NCBI GenBank assembly: GCA_963667435.1
Contig: OY763414.1
Location: forward strand, 2,108,001 to 2,172,000
Length of the DNA: 64,000 nucleotides
DNA from: Marispirochaeta sp963667435
Lineage (GTDB): Bacteria > Spirochaetota > Spirochaetia > JC444 > Marispirochaetaceae
Direction of reading: 5' to 3'
In this document: in pieces, positions 12,201 to 18,880 of the stretch
Layout: each line of letters opens with the position of its first letter
How positions within the stretch are numbered: the first letter of the stretch is position 1
Notes under the pieces: model-generated
Databases searched by the model: none
The model's input: the letters and a program-made list of their open reading frames with translations, nothing else
What the model was told of the DNA's origin: nothing
Program-made: the position numbers and the translations under genes

Positions 12201-15101
12201 CACCAGAGCTGTTTCAGCAACCGAGCCATCCGTTATTGAGCCTCCGGAGGAAGTAATATTAACATCCCCTCCGCTGGAGACAACAAGATAGTTCAGTGCA
12301 ATACCAGCCGAAACCGAGATATCCACAAGCCCGCTTGCTTCAACTGTTCCCCCCTGGGAAAATCCGGCAGCATCCAGGTTCAGACTGGTTAAGTCCGTTG
12401 CATCACCCCAGGTGGCGGTACTGCTTACAGTTCCACCGGTTCCGCCGTCTACGGTAAGATCATACCCCCCGGTGATTGATGCGATAGTTATATTGGCACC
12501 CGCTGTGTTGCCATTGGATGTAGCGTCAACAGTACTGTTTCTGGTTATTGTTAGAGCGGTAGTATCAAGATCAATTGCCCCACCTTCACTCAGAAGAGAA
12601 CCAGCAAGAGATTTTGTCCCCGCCGTCGCGGTCAGTCCGCCGATAAAGGTTATCGAATCCCCCGCAGCATTACCTAAAACAGTGTTTCCCGTATTACTCA
12701 GGGCAGTATTGCCGGCAATGGAAGATGTCTGCCCGCCGTTATCTGCGTTGAAACTTAAATCGAAGGCTACACCGGCACCTACACTCAGGCCGCTGGCTAT
12801 TGTCAGGTCATCATTGAAGGTTATGGATCCGGCTGTCTTGTTCAGCACCACAGTATCAAAGCTGTTTCCCCCGGATGTTATCGACTGGGCAACGGTCCCA
12901 TTGAATTCAATAATACCGCTGCTGTGGGTAAATGTTGTGGGGGCAAAATCACCGCCCACAGTGGTTGTTCCGCTTGTTGCGGTGTAGGTATCAATAAGCA
13001 GGTTACCGGAAAAGGTGACTGTACCGGTGCCGCCATCTATACTTCCGCCGCCGGAGGTTTCGTCCCCGACAGAGAGGGTGCCGGTTCCGACAGTTAAATC
13101 TCCATCTGTATATAAATCATTTCCGACAGTAAAAGTCTGTGCACCGACATCCAGAGTGGCTCCGGATTCGATTATCACCTGTCCAACCGTTCTGTCGACT
13201 CCATCTATATCCAGATCCGGATATGTTCCCAAACCTCCGGGAATATAAATGGCATCTGCTGAGGTATTGGGTATCCCTACAGGACTCCAATTGACGTTAT
13301 TTCCAAAGTTACTGTCCGCACCACTGCCGGTCCAGACATAGCTGTTGGTAGTGGTTGACGCAGTACTGATAAGTGCGGAATCAACAACATTCCAGGTTGC
13401 CCCATTGTTATATGACAATTCCAGATATCCCGACGATTCAGTGGTTCCCGCTGTAATCTGCAGGTTATCAACAACAATTGTATCCCCGTCAGAAAAGCTT
13501 GCAGCAGGATCCATCGTGAGAATAGTAGTGCCGCTGATGCTGGAACTGGTAACCCCGATTGTTCCGGCGGCAAAAGTCTGTCCACCGGCGAATGTTGCAT
13601 CCAGAGACGCAGGAATAGCTATTTGCAGGCGTTCTACAGTACCGGTACCGTCAATCGTTGTCGGTCCGACCTCGGTAATGGTAATGGAAGGAAGAGTAAC
13701 TGTAGCGCTTAGGTCTATACTAGTATTTCCAGAGGTACGAAGGGTGGGCAGTGGATCGGTAATAAAAGAAATATCCGCCGACTCATTCGTGCTTGAGAAA
13801 ACAGTAACCGTTACAGTGACAGTTTCTGCTGTGCCGTCAACAATTCCAACCGTAGCCAGTCCATCTGCATCAGTAGTCACTGCCTGATTCTGTGCATCGG
13901 CAACATCAACCCCGTTCACATAACTGATTGTCGCATTACCGTCTACATTAACTGTAATCGCCATGGAATACGGTAGTGCAGTTCCGTTGGCATCCACAAT
14001 CTGCAACGTAACCGTCTCCAGATCCGAACCGTCATTTATCCCAACACCATCTTCAGCGTTAACCGCAACATAATCCGGCGCGGTTAAAACAACTGCAGTA
14101 GAGTAAGCCCTCACAACTCCGTCAGTCGCATCGAAAGCGGCTGCTGTAGAGCCGTTATCAAGAGAAAAGAATACCTCCGCAGCATCCTGATAACCAGATC
14201 CTGAACCTTCATACAGTTCAAACATCCAGCTGCCATTGGTTTCTGCCGTGGTTATAGTGACATAATCTTCGGTAACATCCGCAGGATAGTTTGTTGCCGC
14301 ACCATCCAGGCTGGTACCATTAAGAACAAGAACAGAGGATTTATTATAAAGATCACCGGTATTACCTGTAGAGTCAAAATCCCAGCCATGAACACCGAGA
14401 TCTTCTCCATCCATGGCATTGGAAACAAAGGGGTAGATTGTCCAGTCGACCGCAGCCCCGTTTCTTTCCGCATCATAAATAGGCCAGGAGTATGCAAAAC
14501 TGCGGACACCGCTGATCTGTGTCGGAGTGCCACTGTTCAGTCTGGAGATATCAAGCTGAAAAGCATTCTTATAGTTTCCACCATTGGCATCAGCATCTAC
14601 AACAACCTTGAAATAGACTTTTGATCCGATAGTCTGTCCGTCAGCAAGCTTTACTCCACTGAAATAGGTCCAGTGGGAAGCTTCTCCGCCGGTTATGTTA
14701 TAGGTAGCAGTGCTGTCTGCAGTAAAGGAGCCAATATACGTACCACTTGACGCTTGTGTGAGATTTGAATAATACCTCTGTCTGGCGGTAGAATCCGTCA
14801 GAGCACCGTCACCCCCGAAAAGATAGAAGTCGGTAGACCCGGAATTCTCGTCGGGAACCACACCGTCACTGCCGGCATCATTTACACCGATGTAAATTAA
14901 CTGATCAGGATCAACAGCGTCTGACGGGATCTCGAAAAAGAAAACCGCAAAAAGGTCAGTACTTCCGGTACCAATTGTAGAGGACTGCTGCAACCAGTTT
15001 GCACTTTCCGCAGGTATGTTACTCTGCCCCCACACAGCCATACTGAAAAGCAGCATGATTCCGGTGAGGACAACTATAGCAGATCTACTACTGGAAAGCA
15101 C
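3267..15101 (-). CDS. Giant exported beta-strand-repeat protein (3944 aa)
   Basis: An uninterrupted 11.8-kb gene for a Gly/Ala/Thr/Asp-rich secreted or surface protein of filamentous-haemagglutinin or S-layer-like character. The signal peptide reaches the VWGQ cleavage region near residue 26. In order there is an N-terminal region (30-330), an invasin/Big_1-like Ig region near 350-480, an NWSPVGIPNTSADAIYIP motif near 600-620, and about 2300 residues of parallel-beta-type repeats (ITLTSATDD, NIEIIEADAV, IDLNSAG). Then come three Ig-like modules with TFSEAIE, LYSEPV and KFSEPVY motifs (about 3080-3700). The last 90 residues resemble a FlgD-type Ig domain (TVFGLDGDVV, WDGKNKSG, ARGIYFLRIVAPG) seen at the C-terminus of many exported proteins. 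No autotransporter barrel is visible and no two-partner transporter is adjacent. The GTG start has AGGGG about seven bases upstream. The role is probably adhesion or an envelope lattice (inference). Confidence 0.85.
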   Translation of the reverse strand: MLSSSRSAIVVLTGIMLLFSMAVWGQSNIPAESANWLQQSSTIGTGSTDLFAVFFFEIPSDAVDPDQLIYIGVNDAGSDGVVPDENSGSTDFYLFGGDGALTDSTARQRYYSNLTQASSGTYIGSFTADSTATYNITGGEASHWTYFSGVKLADGQTIGSKVYFKVVVDADANGGNYKNAFQLDISRLNSGTPTQISGVRSFAYSWPIYDAERNGAAVDWTIYPFVSNAMDGEDLGVHGWDFDSTGNTGDLYNKSSVLVLNGTSLDGAATNYPADVTEDYVTITTAETNGSWMFELYEGSGSGYQDAAEVFFSLDNGSTAAAFDATDGVVRAYSTAVVLTAPDYVAVNAEDGVGINDGSDLETVTLQIVDANGTALPYSMAITVNVDGNATISYVNGVDVADAQNQAVTTDADGLATVGIVDGTAETVTVTVTVFSSTNESADISFITDPLPTLRTSGNTSIDLSATVTLPSITITEVGPTTIDGTGTVERLQIAIPASLDATFAGGQTFAAGTIGVTSSSISGTTILTMDPAASFSDGDTIVVDNLQITAGTTESSGYLELSYNNGATWNVVDSALISTASTTTNSYVWTGSGADSNFGNNVNWSPVGIPNTSADAIYIPGGLGTYPDLDIDGVDRTVGQVIIESGATLDVGAQTFTVGNDLYTDGDLTVGTGTLSVGDETSGGGSIDGGTGTVTFSGNLLIDTYTATSGTTTVGGDFAPTTFTHSSGIIEFNGTVAQSITSGGNSFDTVVLNKTAGSITFNDDLTIASGLSVGAGVAFDLSFNADNGGQTSSIAGNTALSNTGNTVLGNAAGDSITFIGGLTATAGTKSLAGSLLSEGGAIDLDTTALTITRNSTVDATSNGNTAGANITIASITGGYDLTVDGGTGGTVSSTATWGDATDLTSLNLDAAGFSQGGTVEASGLVDISVSAGIALNYLVVSSGGDVNITSSGGSITDGSVAETALVSGDTVSFSAVSGAIGAAAAGDVEVTATTAINADTSTAGGDIYLSTTAEMPLGVIDAGTGSVILDSAGAVTDADGTADISGSVGTITAAGAVSADTDLTSLSVTTSAAGAIDISEADNITLTVVQANSGTIDVVSVAGNITVVDINDVSTTSRVTLNASGRIDDGAAAAEVISTQDLRLTAGSGITDLNVDVSNLAAETDTGNLSIIADNALNITTVDTVSGITLIDSGAADAGADISIQSGGSVTLTQPVVNNDAGDITCTASTGNIIDNTGGETALFSGATINLNAVNGAVGGAAALDIEVTATTALNADTTSGTAIYIESIGDLPVGLVAANTAVYITSSGQIDEETATGDAADDITGTIISLTADTAAGGIGITAVPEISASSYIDIDTAANNMNASISSTGNIIIGTMDAGSGTLTLATAAGSINDDAAGATDVTAGTVNFDAANGIGNSSQIQMSSVTSAAADNTGAFAVNISNDVADLGVSITSLTTVGSTINFVQTGQSSTTLSIDGSVTSGGVPNGGNITISAENGISVNQPIDTNAGSGGTLTMAGITLSAVPVLGAGSIGLDGNSNSTYTDSITLGSLTFGSDIYIICPEDIIVAGVLQNTAGYITLEADGDNNGTGGVQVQAAGRVISDTSTVTLQGSDLSVDAGTIVIEVADASNALDQISAAGLITLSTKAAAASDGSISISDAIRSTGGGLTISAEGDVDFGANAVLVLSGNVAVTADSEGGNDGAINTANGSSVDAGAGDISLSAYGNIQVGGLTTTSALVTAVNIDSSAGSILDINGAAANITAAGTLTLSAADDIGDISGGTGDVTGASTDALETAVGTLSATATNAGSEIAVDNTGTALAVSVLNPGNASTGYARITNNLAIDVNGMSIGNADNLGLVSSAGTLELPDAAISTTGTLYFSASGDISDNTDTLLSNNTWAAAALYFYGGVDESITTDIANLTAAMSGASSLTVSEADNISLTSVATNDGNIDITSAAGNITVVSVTDTAASNTITLTTSSGSIIDGGATDITGNILDITAANGIGSGNALETSVVSLDLTNTTTGNVEILETDAVSVTQAVISAGGGNVSIVTTDGTLTTTGPVSTMVAGTVTLQNGDAGASNDDDLLIQATVTSISGKITLTSATDDVVFTAAGDVASTSGEIEVNAGAAGTGLITLADGAVLNAGSGIIDLNSAGDVTLGQLITSSVSTTAGLEAVNIVSTAGAVVDGGDTGGDDIQAGGRLVIDAVTGIGSGAALELAVASADLDNTTSGNIEIIEADAVTVVNAVISAGGGNVSIVTTDGTLTTTGPVSTTVAGTVTLQNGDAGASNDDDLLIQGTVTSASGKITLTSATDDVVFTAAGDVASTSGEIEVNAGAAGTGLITLADGVVLNAGSGIIDLNSAGDVTLGQLITSSVSTTAGLEAVNIVSTAGAVVDGGDTGGDDIQAGGRLVIDAVTGIGSGAALELAVASADLDNTTSGNIEIIEADAVTVVNAVISAGGGNVSIVTTDGTLTTTGPVSTTVAGTVTLQNGDAGASNDDDLLIQGTVTSASGKITLTSATDDVVFTGGGDITSTSGEIEVNAGAAGVGLITLVDGTILNAGSGIIDLNSAGTVTLGQLITTSASIAAGSEAVNIVSTAGAVVDVGDTGGEDIQAAGRLVIDAANGIGSGAALETVVGSADLDNTTSGNIEIGETDAITLINIDQGGAAADTVTVTAGGDITVDSGGSGITAVNGTVTVNAGANTIYLDNDITTNGGDILIQSVAELGASVTVSTNAGAAGDITFSGAINDDGGNQDLILTSGTGDVTVSGIIGAGVTNDIGTLIITGNDVTLNGVGSGSNIGADVLNITANDNLPDGARITLQGAGDYYTSGSQTYTSGNQAGAAPDTGGGVVFAVTADSLFQAGGSGINLDELYLDFSSALTVTVGSDISCQRLVSYQCDVDLNGVTVDASGDIVVYGSSYTSNDPDRNGSFAGNTFFAYPAEAALLYFPGAGDPAAVTAANLDTQFSDLTGTVLDVSAGNFYVNGADMNAGAWALHNRTQAAVAGLDVDTPGGWPFGAVYAAAFNMTVADSTADFPVVASSIGASQADNLAVEQNNAVVDGTGNTNWDFSRPYIVSVQSVRDDTIRITFSEAIENSNNEIANAVSFASADVNSGAFWMTNGTVIYSGAFTDEACTTSVAGQGDLTSFYIQASDSWNSDAAANSAGGASSTDWAGTAKTNVPDLRFLKGLLYDAVGHNTVRSYSVTDGFSEYASATDQCEPALVAVYADQDNGSGDNRDYHNYFRVLYSEPVNIGDLTIGGFTDTNIQGEASFTNVAEHGGNISGTGTVTVAGYFSYPGTLNTLSRTADTQVTAISRTAGSDHEIYFYVAGYDDGNTYTYPGMIQSGATNPATTAVTRIANTYITDASANVYDNTLGSALTISQDPGDDAEPDASLSVWDVTGPEVGPFPDSTTPTANEIIVRDSGGNTIIETIEMHFLDDAGAAWDSATDHTDGVNGTPSEPWKGIRDDSVTTAVLGALYLDSSASGATVSIPNPLFSTTVNDTTLFGAAANPAGDDPYFSVSFDEDYGFTELDQLYLTYSPGTADEYLTDLAGNVMASFSNALCLERTSPRILYSLVVAGDDKIYLKFSEPVYQTAGTSVAVDPILPGDFTFTPAATYTISSVEVLSTDLGGAKELYLHLSSGVSMEHIADFPTFGYAMTTNLVDQFDNQASTAEVRLSSLGIGIATPVWASDSIHQDVNYGTGFSTVRDFDGSGKIMDADITLEARILPTVASGDDMTFIYDVDPAAATLTGPGNLWLPTVITEFNSYPNDQVRELSAFGPVVPFLRDYFIADGDAEIRAGADIEFIFKLGSLYCVRSLDSEDPRRIAPWILPVSDITRQTGGVTILGNVINPGDGDEAVLAYQLSQSGMVTITVFGLDGDVVDTIQRGTQAAGEHRASWDGKNKSGLTVARGIYFLRIVAPGIDEYRKVLVVK
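7130..9001 (-). repeat. Three tandem 624-bp repeats inside the giant gene
   Basis: The period is 624 bp (208 codons). The same block is seen with its start at about 7130, 7754 and 8378; for example the gcctgaataagca marker recurs near 7570, 8194 and 8818. The middle and right copies are nearly base-identical over most of their length (compare 7642-8199 with 8266-8823), while the left copy is more diverged. They encode residues of about 2033-2657 of the protein. The period is a multiple of three, so gain or loss of a unit keeps the frame. Confidence 0.85.
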
Positions 15102-15126
15102 ATTCTTCCCCTTTCTAACTATTGGT

Positions 15127-15132
15127 ATTATA
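15127..15132 (-). promoter_or_regulatory. -10 element of the giant gene
   Basis: A perfect TATAAT on the minus strand, 25 bases before the GTG start at 15101, with the AGGGG ribosome-binding site between them. No convincing -35 hexamer sits at 16-18 bases upstream. The surrounding sequence is AT-rich. Confidence 0.35.
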
Positions 15133-15192
15133 GCGATTTGAATTTATCATATACTTCCAATTTTATCTAAACCATACCAGTTTTAACCACAA

Positions 15193-15218
15193 GATTCTCC
15201 CCCTGTTGCCCGAGAATC
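15193..15218. repeat. Inverted repeat between two genes
   Basis: GATTCTC at 15193-15199 pairs with GAGAATC at 15212-15218, with a 12-base loop. It sits just past the stop of the 15255 lipoprotein gene and upstream of the giant gene. It lacks a run of T on either strand, so it is not a standard intrinsic terminator; it may still form an mRNA end hairpin. Confidence 0.3.
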
Positions 15219-15254
15219 CTGAGATCTTGTAAATGAGCTCAACTCAAAATAGCT

Positions 15255-16331
15255 TTACTTCACTAGAAATAAGGCTTCCGCTCGTGAGACAGTACCGGAT
15301 TCAAGGGGAATTATACCATTGTTTTTCCAATATACCGCCTCATTTCCGCTGCCTGTTTGCTGAACTCCGGCTGTGAAAACATCAGATCCGTCTACACTGA
15401 TACTAAATGCACTGGTTGGATAGGAGGATTGCTCTCCGGAGAGAACAGTCTGACCTGAAGAGTTATTCAGCCATACGGCAGCGCGTCTTCCGGAGATGGA
15501 GGATTCGTAATAGTCTCCTGCAGAATAGACTCCGCCGGCACCGGCCCATATATCGTATGCCTGTCCTGCAGTAGTATTCAGCTGTATTTCCGTAACAACA
15601 CCTTCCTGCCAGAATGCCGCTGCATTAACAGTTGATAGAGAGGTGGTGAAAAATCTGCCTGCAAAATAGGCATTACCGTTATAGCAGTAAACACCCCGGA
15701 CATTTGATCCGGCCGAACCGCTTAGCAATGCCTCTCCGGCAGAATTATTAATCCAATAGGTTCCAATCTGGGTACTTGAAGTACCGCAGATATAGACCCC
15801 GCCAGATCCGTCAAGTTGAATATCGGAGGCCCTGGCGTAATCGCCACTATGAAGAACAATCTCCAAAACGGACCCGCCATCGGACCAGAAAACAGCCTTA
15901 TTTGAAATTGACCCGTTATAGTAAAAGCCGGAAACATAGACCGTCCCGCCTGAATCGACAGCAATACCGGTAGCCCGGGAATTTACCCCAAGATCACTGC
16001 TTATTACACCGTCTTTCCAGTATACAGCAACTTCTGTATCAGAGGCATTTGTATAGTATCCTGAAACAAAAATGCTGCCAGAGTCATCTACGAAAATACC
16101 TGTCGCTCCTGCATCCTTTGAGGTAACAACTGAAAGATCCGTCCTCGTAACAGTTCCGTCATCCGTCCAGTAACATGCAACATCATAAGAGCCGTTATTA
16201 TAGGAACCTGCAACATACACGGTGAGTGCAGTGTCACCACTGCCACTTCCACCGCCATTACTATCGGAAGGACTCAAATTACAAGAAATTATGAGAAAAG
16301 GTATAAGCAGAAAAAACGATACGATTTTCAC
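15255..16331 (-). CDS. Lipoprotein with YVAG/YW propeller-like repeats
   Basis: A 358-residue predicted lipoprotein. The GTG start at 16331 follows a strong GGGAGG seven bases upstream. The longer in-frame extension to 16412 has no such site and would bury the signal peptide. The signal peptide KIVSFFLLIPFLIISC has its Cys at residue 17, followed by a Gly/Ser linker. The body carries about seven imperfect repeats of roughly 45 residues with the pattern VYVAG...A-x-YW-x-(D/N)(D/N)G...L, as in beta-propeller proteins. I do not recognise a named family. It lies 153 bp upstream of the giant gene on the same strand and could be co-expressed or functionally linked at the surface (inference). Confidence 0.75.
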   Translation of the reverse strand: MKIVSFFLLIPFLIISCNLSPSDSNGGGSGSGDTALTVYVAGSYNNGSYDVACYWTDDGTVTRTDLSVVTSKDAGATGIFVDDSGSIFVSGYYTNASDTEVAVYWKDGVISSDLGVNSRATGIAVDSGGTVYVSGFYYNGSISNKAVFWSDGGSVLEIVLHSGDYARASDIQLDGSGGVYICGTSSTQIGTYWINNSAGEALLSGSAGSNVRGVYCYNGNAYFAGRFFTTSLSTVNAAAFWQEGVVTEIQLNTTAGQAYDIWAGAGGVYSAGDYYESSISGRRAAVWLNNSSGQTVLSGEQSSYPTSAFSISVDGSDVFTAGVQQTGSGNEAVYWKNNGIIPLESGTVSRAEALFLVK

Positions 16332-16508
16332 AGGCCTGCCTCCCAGGTGATCCCGGCAAGCCCGCTGTTGTCTGATCTTGGAAATGGGGAGATCCTGTGA
16401 CAAGCGGATCACTGTACCGGAAGAGACAAAAAACTGTTCCTCCAGTGTATTAAATATATCCCGACCTGAGGGGAAAACAAATTATACACATGAAAATCCC
16501 CACCTCCT

Positions 16509-16537
16509 TTGACCCGAATCCCCCACTCTGCTACATT
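16509..16537 (+). promoter_or_regulatory. aroA promoter
   Basis: TTGACC (16509-16514), a 17-base spacer and TACATT (16532-16537). Transcription would begin near 16544, leaving a leader of about 20 bases that contains the GAGG ribosome-binding site five bases before the ATG. Confidence 0.5.
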
Positions 16538-16564
16538 TAAGCAAGAACCACACACGAGGTATCA

Positions 16565-17830
16565 ATGACCGAAACCGTTTTCCCCGTCCGGGGCTTAAAA
16601 GGTGAAATAACCATCCCCGGGTCAAAGTCACACACAATCCGGGCCCTTATAATCGCCACCCTTGCCGAGGGTGAAAGCATCCTGCGACAGCCCCTGGATT
16701 CAGCGGATACCCGCTCATGCATCGACGTCTGCCGCGCCCTGGGTGCAGAGATAGAGACGGAAAATGGAGAAGAAGATCTATGGAGGGTACAAGGAACCGG
16801 TGGTGCGCTCACAACTCCTTCAGATGAAATCGACGTGGGGAACTCCGGCACCTCTCTCTACATTGGAGCAGGGACTGCAGCCCTGGCCGACAGCAGCATC
16901 CGCTTTACCGGTGACGCCCAGATTCGCTCCCGTCCTGTTCAACCACTTCTGGAGGCGTTGAAAGACCTGGGTGCGGAAACTGAGTCTAAAAAGAAAAACG
17001 GATGCGCCCCTTTTTCAGTGAAGGGTCCTTTGAAAGGCGGATTTACAAGCATTGAGTGCCCCACCAGTCAATATCTCTCCAGCCTGCTCCTGTCCGCACC
17101 TCTTGCATCAGGCGACTCGGAAATAACTGTTCCCCTTCTGCACGAAAAACCCTATGTGGAGATGACCCTGGACTGGCTGGACCGGCAGAAAATCGATTAT
17201 ATGAATCACGACTTCAGGGTATTTACCGTCCGGGGCAATCAACATTACTCATCCTTTGATGAATCCATCCCCGGAGACTTTTCCACTGCCACCTTTTTTA
17301 TGTGCGCCGCGGCAATTACCGGGTCATCCATAACACTGCACAATCTGGACATGAAGGATCCTCAGGGAGACAAGGAAGTGGCTGACATCCTGGCCAGCAT
17401 GGGCTGTTCGGTTAAAAAGAACGACCATAGACTGACCATTCAGGGGAAACCCATGAATGGCCGGAAAATTGACATGAATGCCATTCCCGACGCCCTGCCC
17501 GCAATGGCGGTAACGGCCTGTTATGCCGAGGGGACTACGGAATTGGTTAATGTTCCCCAGGCACGACTTAAGGAGACGGATCGCATTGCTGTTATGTGCC
17601 GGGAGCTGAAGAAATGCGGCGCTGACATCGAGGAGCGTCCCGACGGCCTGGTAATCCGGCACTCCCCCTTAAAGGGGGGCAATGTGGAAAGCCACGGCGA
17701 CCATCGGGTGGCAATGTCCATGGCGGTGGGCGCCCTTTCTGCGAAAAGACCCATAGCAATCGAAAACGCTGAAGCCGTGGCGGTTACAGTACCAGAATTC
17801 TTTCCGCTACTGACAAAGCTTTATACATAA
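16565..17830 (+). CDS. aroA: 3-phosphoshikimate 1-carboxyvinyltransferase (EPSP synthase)
   Basis: 421 residues. Transfers enolpyruvate from PEP to shikimate-3-phosphate, step six of the shikimate pathway. Visible family motifs are GSKSHTIRAL (19-28, with the Lys/Ser/Arg substrate set), GNSGTSLYIG (92-101), the IRSRPV arginine segment (about 120-125), TSQYLSSLLL, GDFSTATFF, PDALPAMAV with the catalytic Asp (309), LKETDRI (335-341) and GDHRVAMS (378-385). The residue after GTxx that is Arg in E. coli-type enzymes (GNAGTAMR) is Tyr here, and the Lys of the E. coli C-terminal TFP motif is not conserved (VTVPEFF), so this is not a close E. coli-type enzyme. The DAHP synthase-prephenate dehydratase gene at 47.6 kb acts in the same overall pathway. 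Gene followed after 24 bp by ltaE. Confidence 0.95.
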   Translation: MTETVFPVRGLKGEITIPGSKSHTIRALIIATLAEGESILRQPLDSADTRSCIDVCRALGAEIETENGEEDLWRVQGTGGALTTPSDEIDVGNSGTSLYIGAGTAALADSSIRFTGDAQIRSRPVQPLLEALKDLGAETESKKKNGCAPFSVKGPLKGGFTSIECPTSQYLSSLLLSAPLASGDSEITVPLLHEKPYVEMTLDWLDRQKIDYMNHDFRVFTVRGNQHYSSFDESIPGDFSTATFFMCAAAITGSSITLHNLDMKDPQGDKEVADILASMGCSVKKNDHRLTIQGKPMNGRKIDMNAIPDALPAMAVTACYAEGTTELVNVPQARLKETDRIAVMCRELKKCGADIEERPDGLVIRHSPLKGGNVESHGDHRVAMSMAVGALSAKRPIAIENAEAVAVTVPEFFPLLTKLYT

Positions 17831-17854
17831 TCGGAAACCACAAAGGAGAAAACC

Positions 17855-18880
17855 ATGAAGATATACGACCTGAGAAGCGACACCATTACACGGCCTTCGG
17901 GAGAGATGCGTAAAGCTATGCACCGGGCGGATGTGGGAGATGATGTCTATGGTGAGGATCCCACCATCAATCTTCTGGAAGAGACTGCTGCAAAAACCAT
18001 GGGAAAGAAAGCCGCCCTGTTTCTTCCCTCGGGAACTATGGGAAACCTGATCCCGCTGTACATTCAGTGCGGTAAAGGTAACGAGGTAATCCTCCACGAG
18101 AACAGCCATATTATGCACTATGAACTCTCCTCCGCCGCCTCTGTAGCAGGAGTTATGCCCCGGCCGGTATCCGGAGAACGGGGGATTTTTACCCCGGAAA
18201 CAATAAAATCCCAGGTCCGGCCCGATATCTATTACATGGCCCGGACTGCACTGATTGAGGTTGAGAATACCCATAACAAGGAAGGGGGCACCTGCTGGTC
18301 TGAACAGGAGCTGGCGGATATCGCAAAGTTTGCAAAAAAAGCCGGTATCCCGGTGCATATGGACGGAGCACGTATATTCAATGCTGCGGTTCACACTGGA
18401 GTGCCGGTAAAGCGGCTGGCGTCTTATGCGGAAACCATAACCTTCTGCCTCTCCAAGGGATTAGGCGCCCCGGTAGGAAGCCTCCTCTGCGGCCCCTCCG
18501 ACTTTATAGGCGAAGCACGAAGGGTCCGAAAGATGCTCGGCGGCGGTATGCGTCAGGCTGGGATTCTTGCTGCCGCCGGCCTCTATGCGCTGGAGAACAA
18601 CATAGCACGCTTGCGGGAAGACCATCTTAACGCGAAAAAACTTGCAGAAGCCTTCTCTTCTGTCAGCTGGGCACAGGTTGACCCGGCGAGCCTGGAGACA
18701 AATATTTTCTTTGTATCCACCCCGGCGGGGAATGCTCAGGCAGTGGTTACCGCATTAAAAAAGAAAGGTGTTCTCTGTTCTCCCGACGGAGACTTCCGCA
18801 TCCGCTTTGTAACCAGCATGGAAGTAAGCAGTACAGACATCCGGGAAGTCTGCGGAATAGTTGAAGGGCTTAAGATTTAG
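17855..18880 (+). CDS. ltaE: Low-specificity L-threonine aldolase
   Basis: 341-residue PLP fold-type I enzyme cleaving L-threonine or L-allo-threonine to glycine and acetaldehyde. The family start DLRSDTITRPS is present. PSGTMGN (59-64) contacts the cofactor phosphate, a His sits near 85, HMDGARIFN (168-176) carries the cofactor-ring Asp and Arg, and Lys201 in CLSKGLGAPVG is the Schiff-base lysine. Length is normal. AAGGAG stands eight bases before the ATG. It is 24 bp after aroA and probably in the same transcript. Its 3' end overlaps the remains of the opposite-strand CPBP protease gene by about 11 bp. Confidence 0.93.
   Translation: MKIYDLRSDTITRPSGEMRKAMHRADVGDDVYGEDPTINLLEETAAKTMGKKAALFLPSGTMGNLIPLYIQCGKGNEVILHENSHIMHYELSSAASVAGVMPRPVSGERGIFTPETIKSQVRPDIYYMARTALIEVENTHNKEGGTCWSEQELADIAKFAKKAGIPVHMDGARIFNAAVHTGVPVKRLASYAETITFCLSKGLGAPVGSLLCGPSDFIGEARRVRKMLGGGMRQAGILAAAGLYALENNIARLREDHLNAKKLAEAFSSVSWAQVDPASLETNIFFVSTPAGNAQAVVTALKKKGVLCSPDGDFRIRFVTSMEVSSTDIREVCGIVEGLKI

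Noticed and set aside
7294..13887. Many open frames of 60-240 codons on the plus strand across the giant gene
   Set aside because: They are the antisense of Gly/Ala/Thr/Ser-rich repeat codons and copy the 624-bp repeats; no ribosome-binding sites or family motifs.
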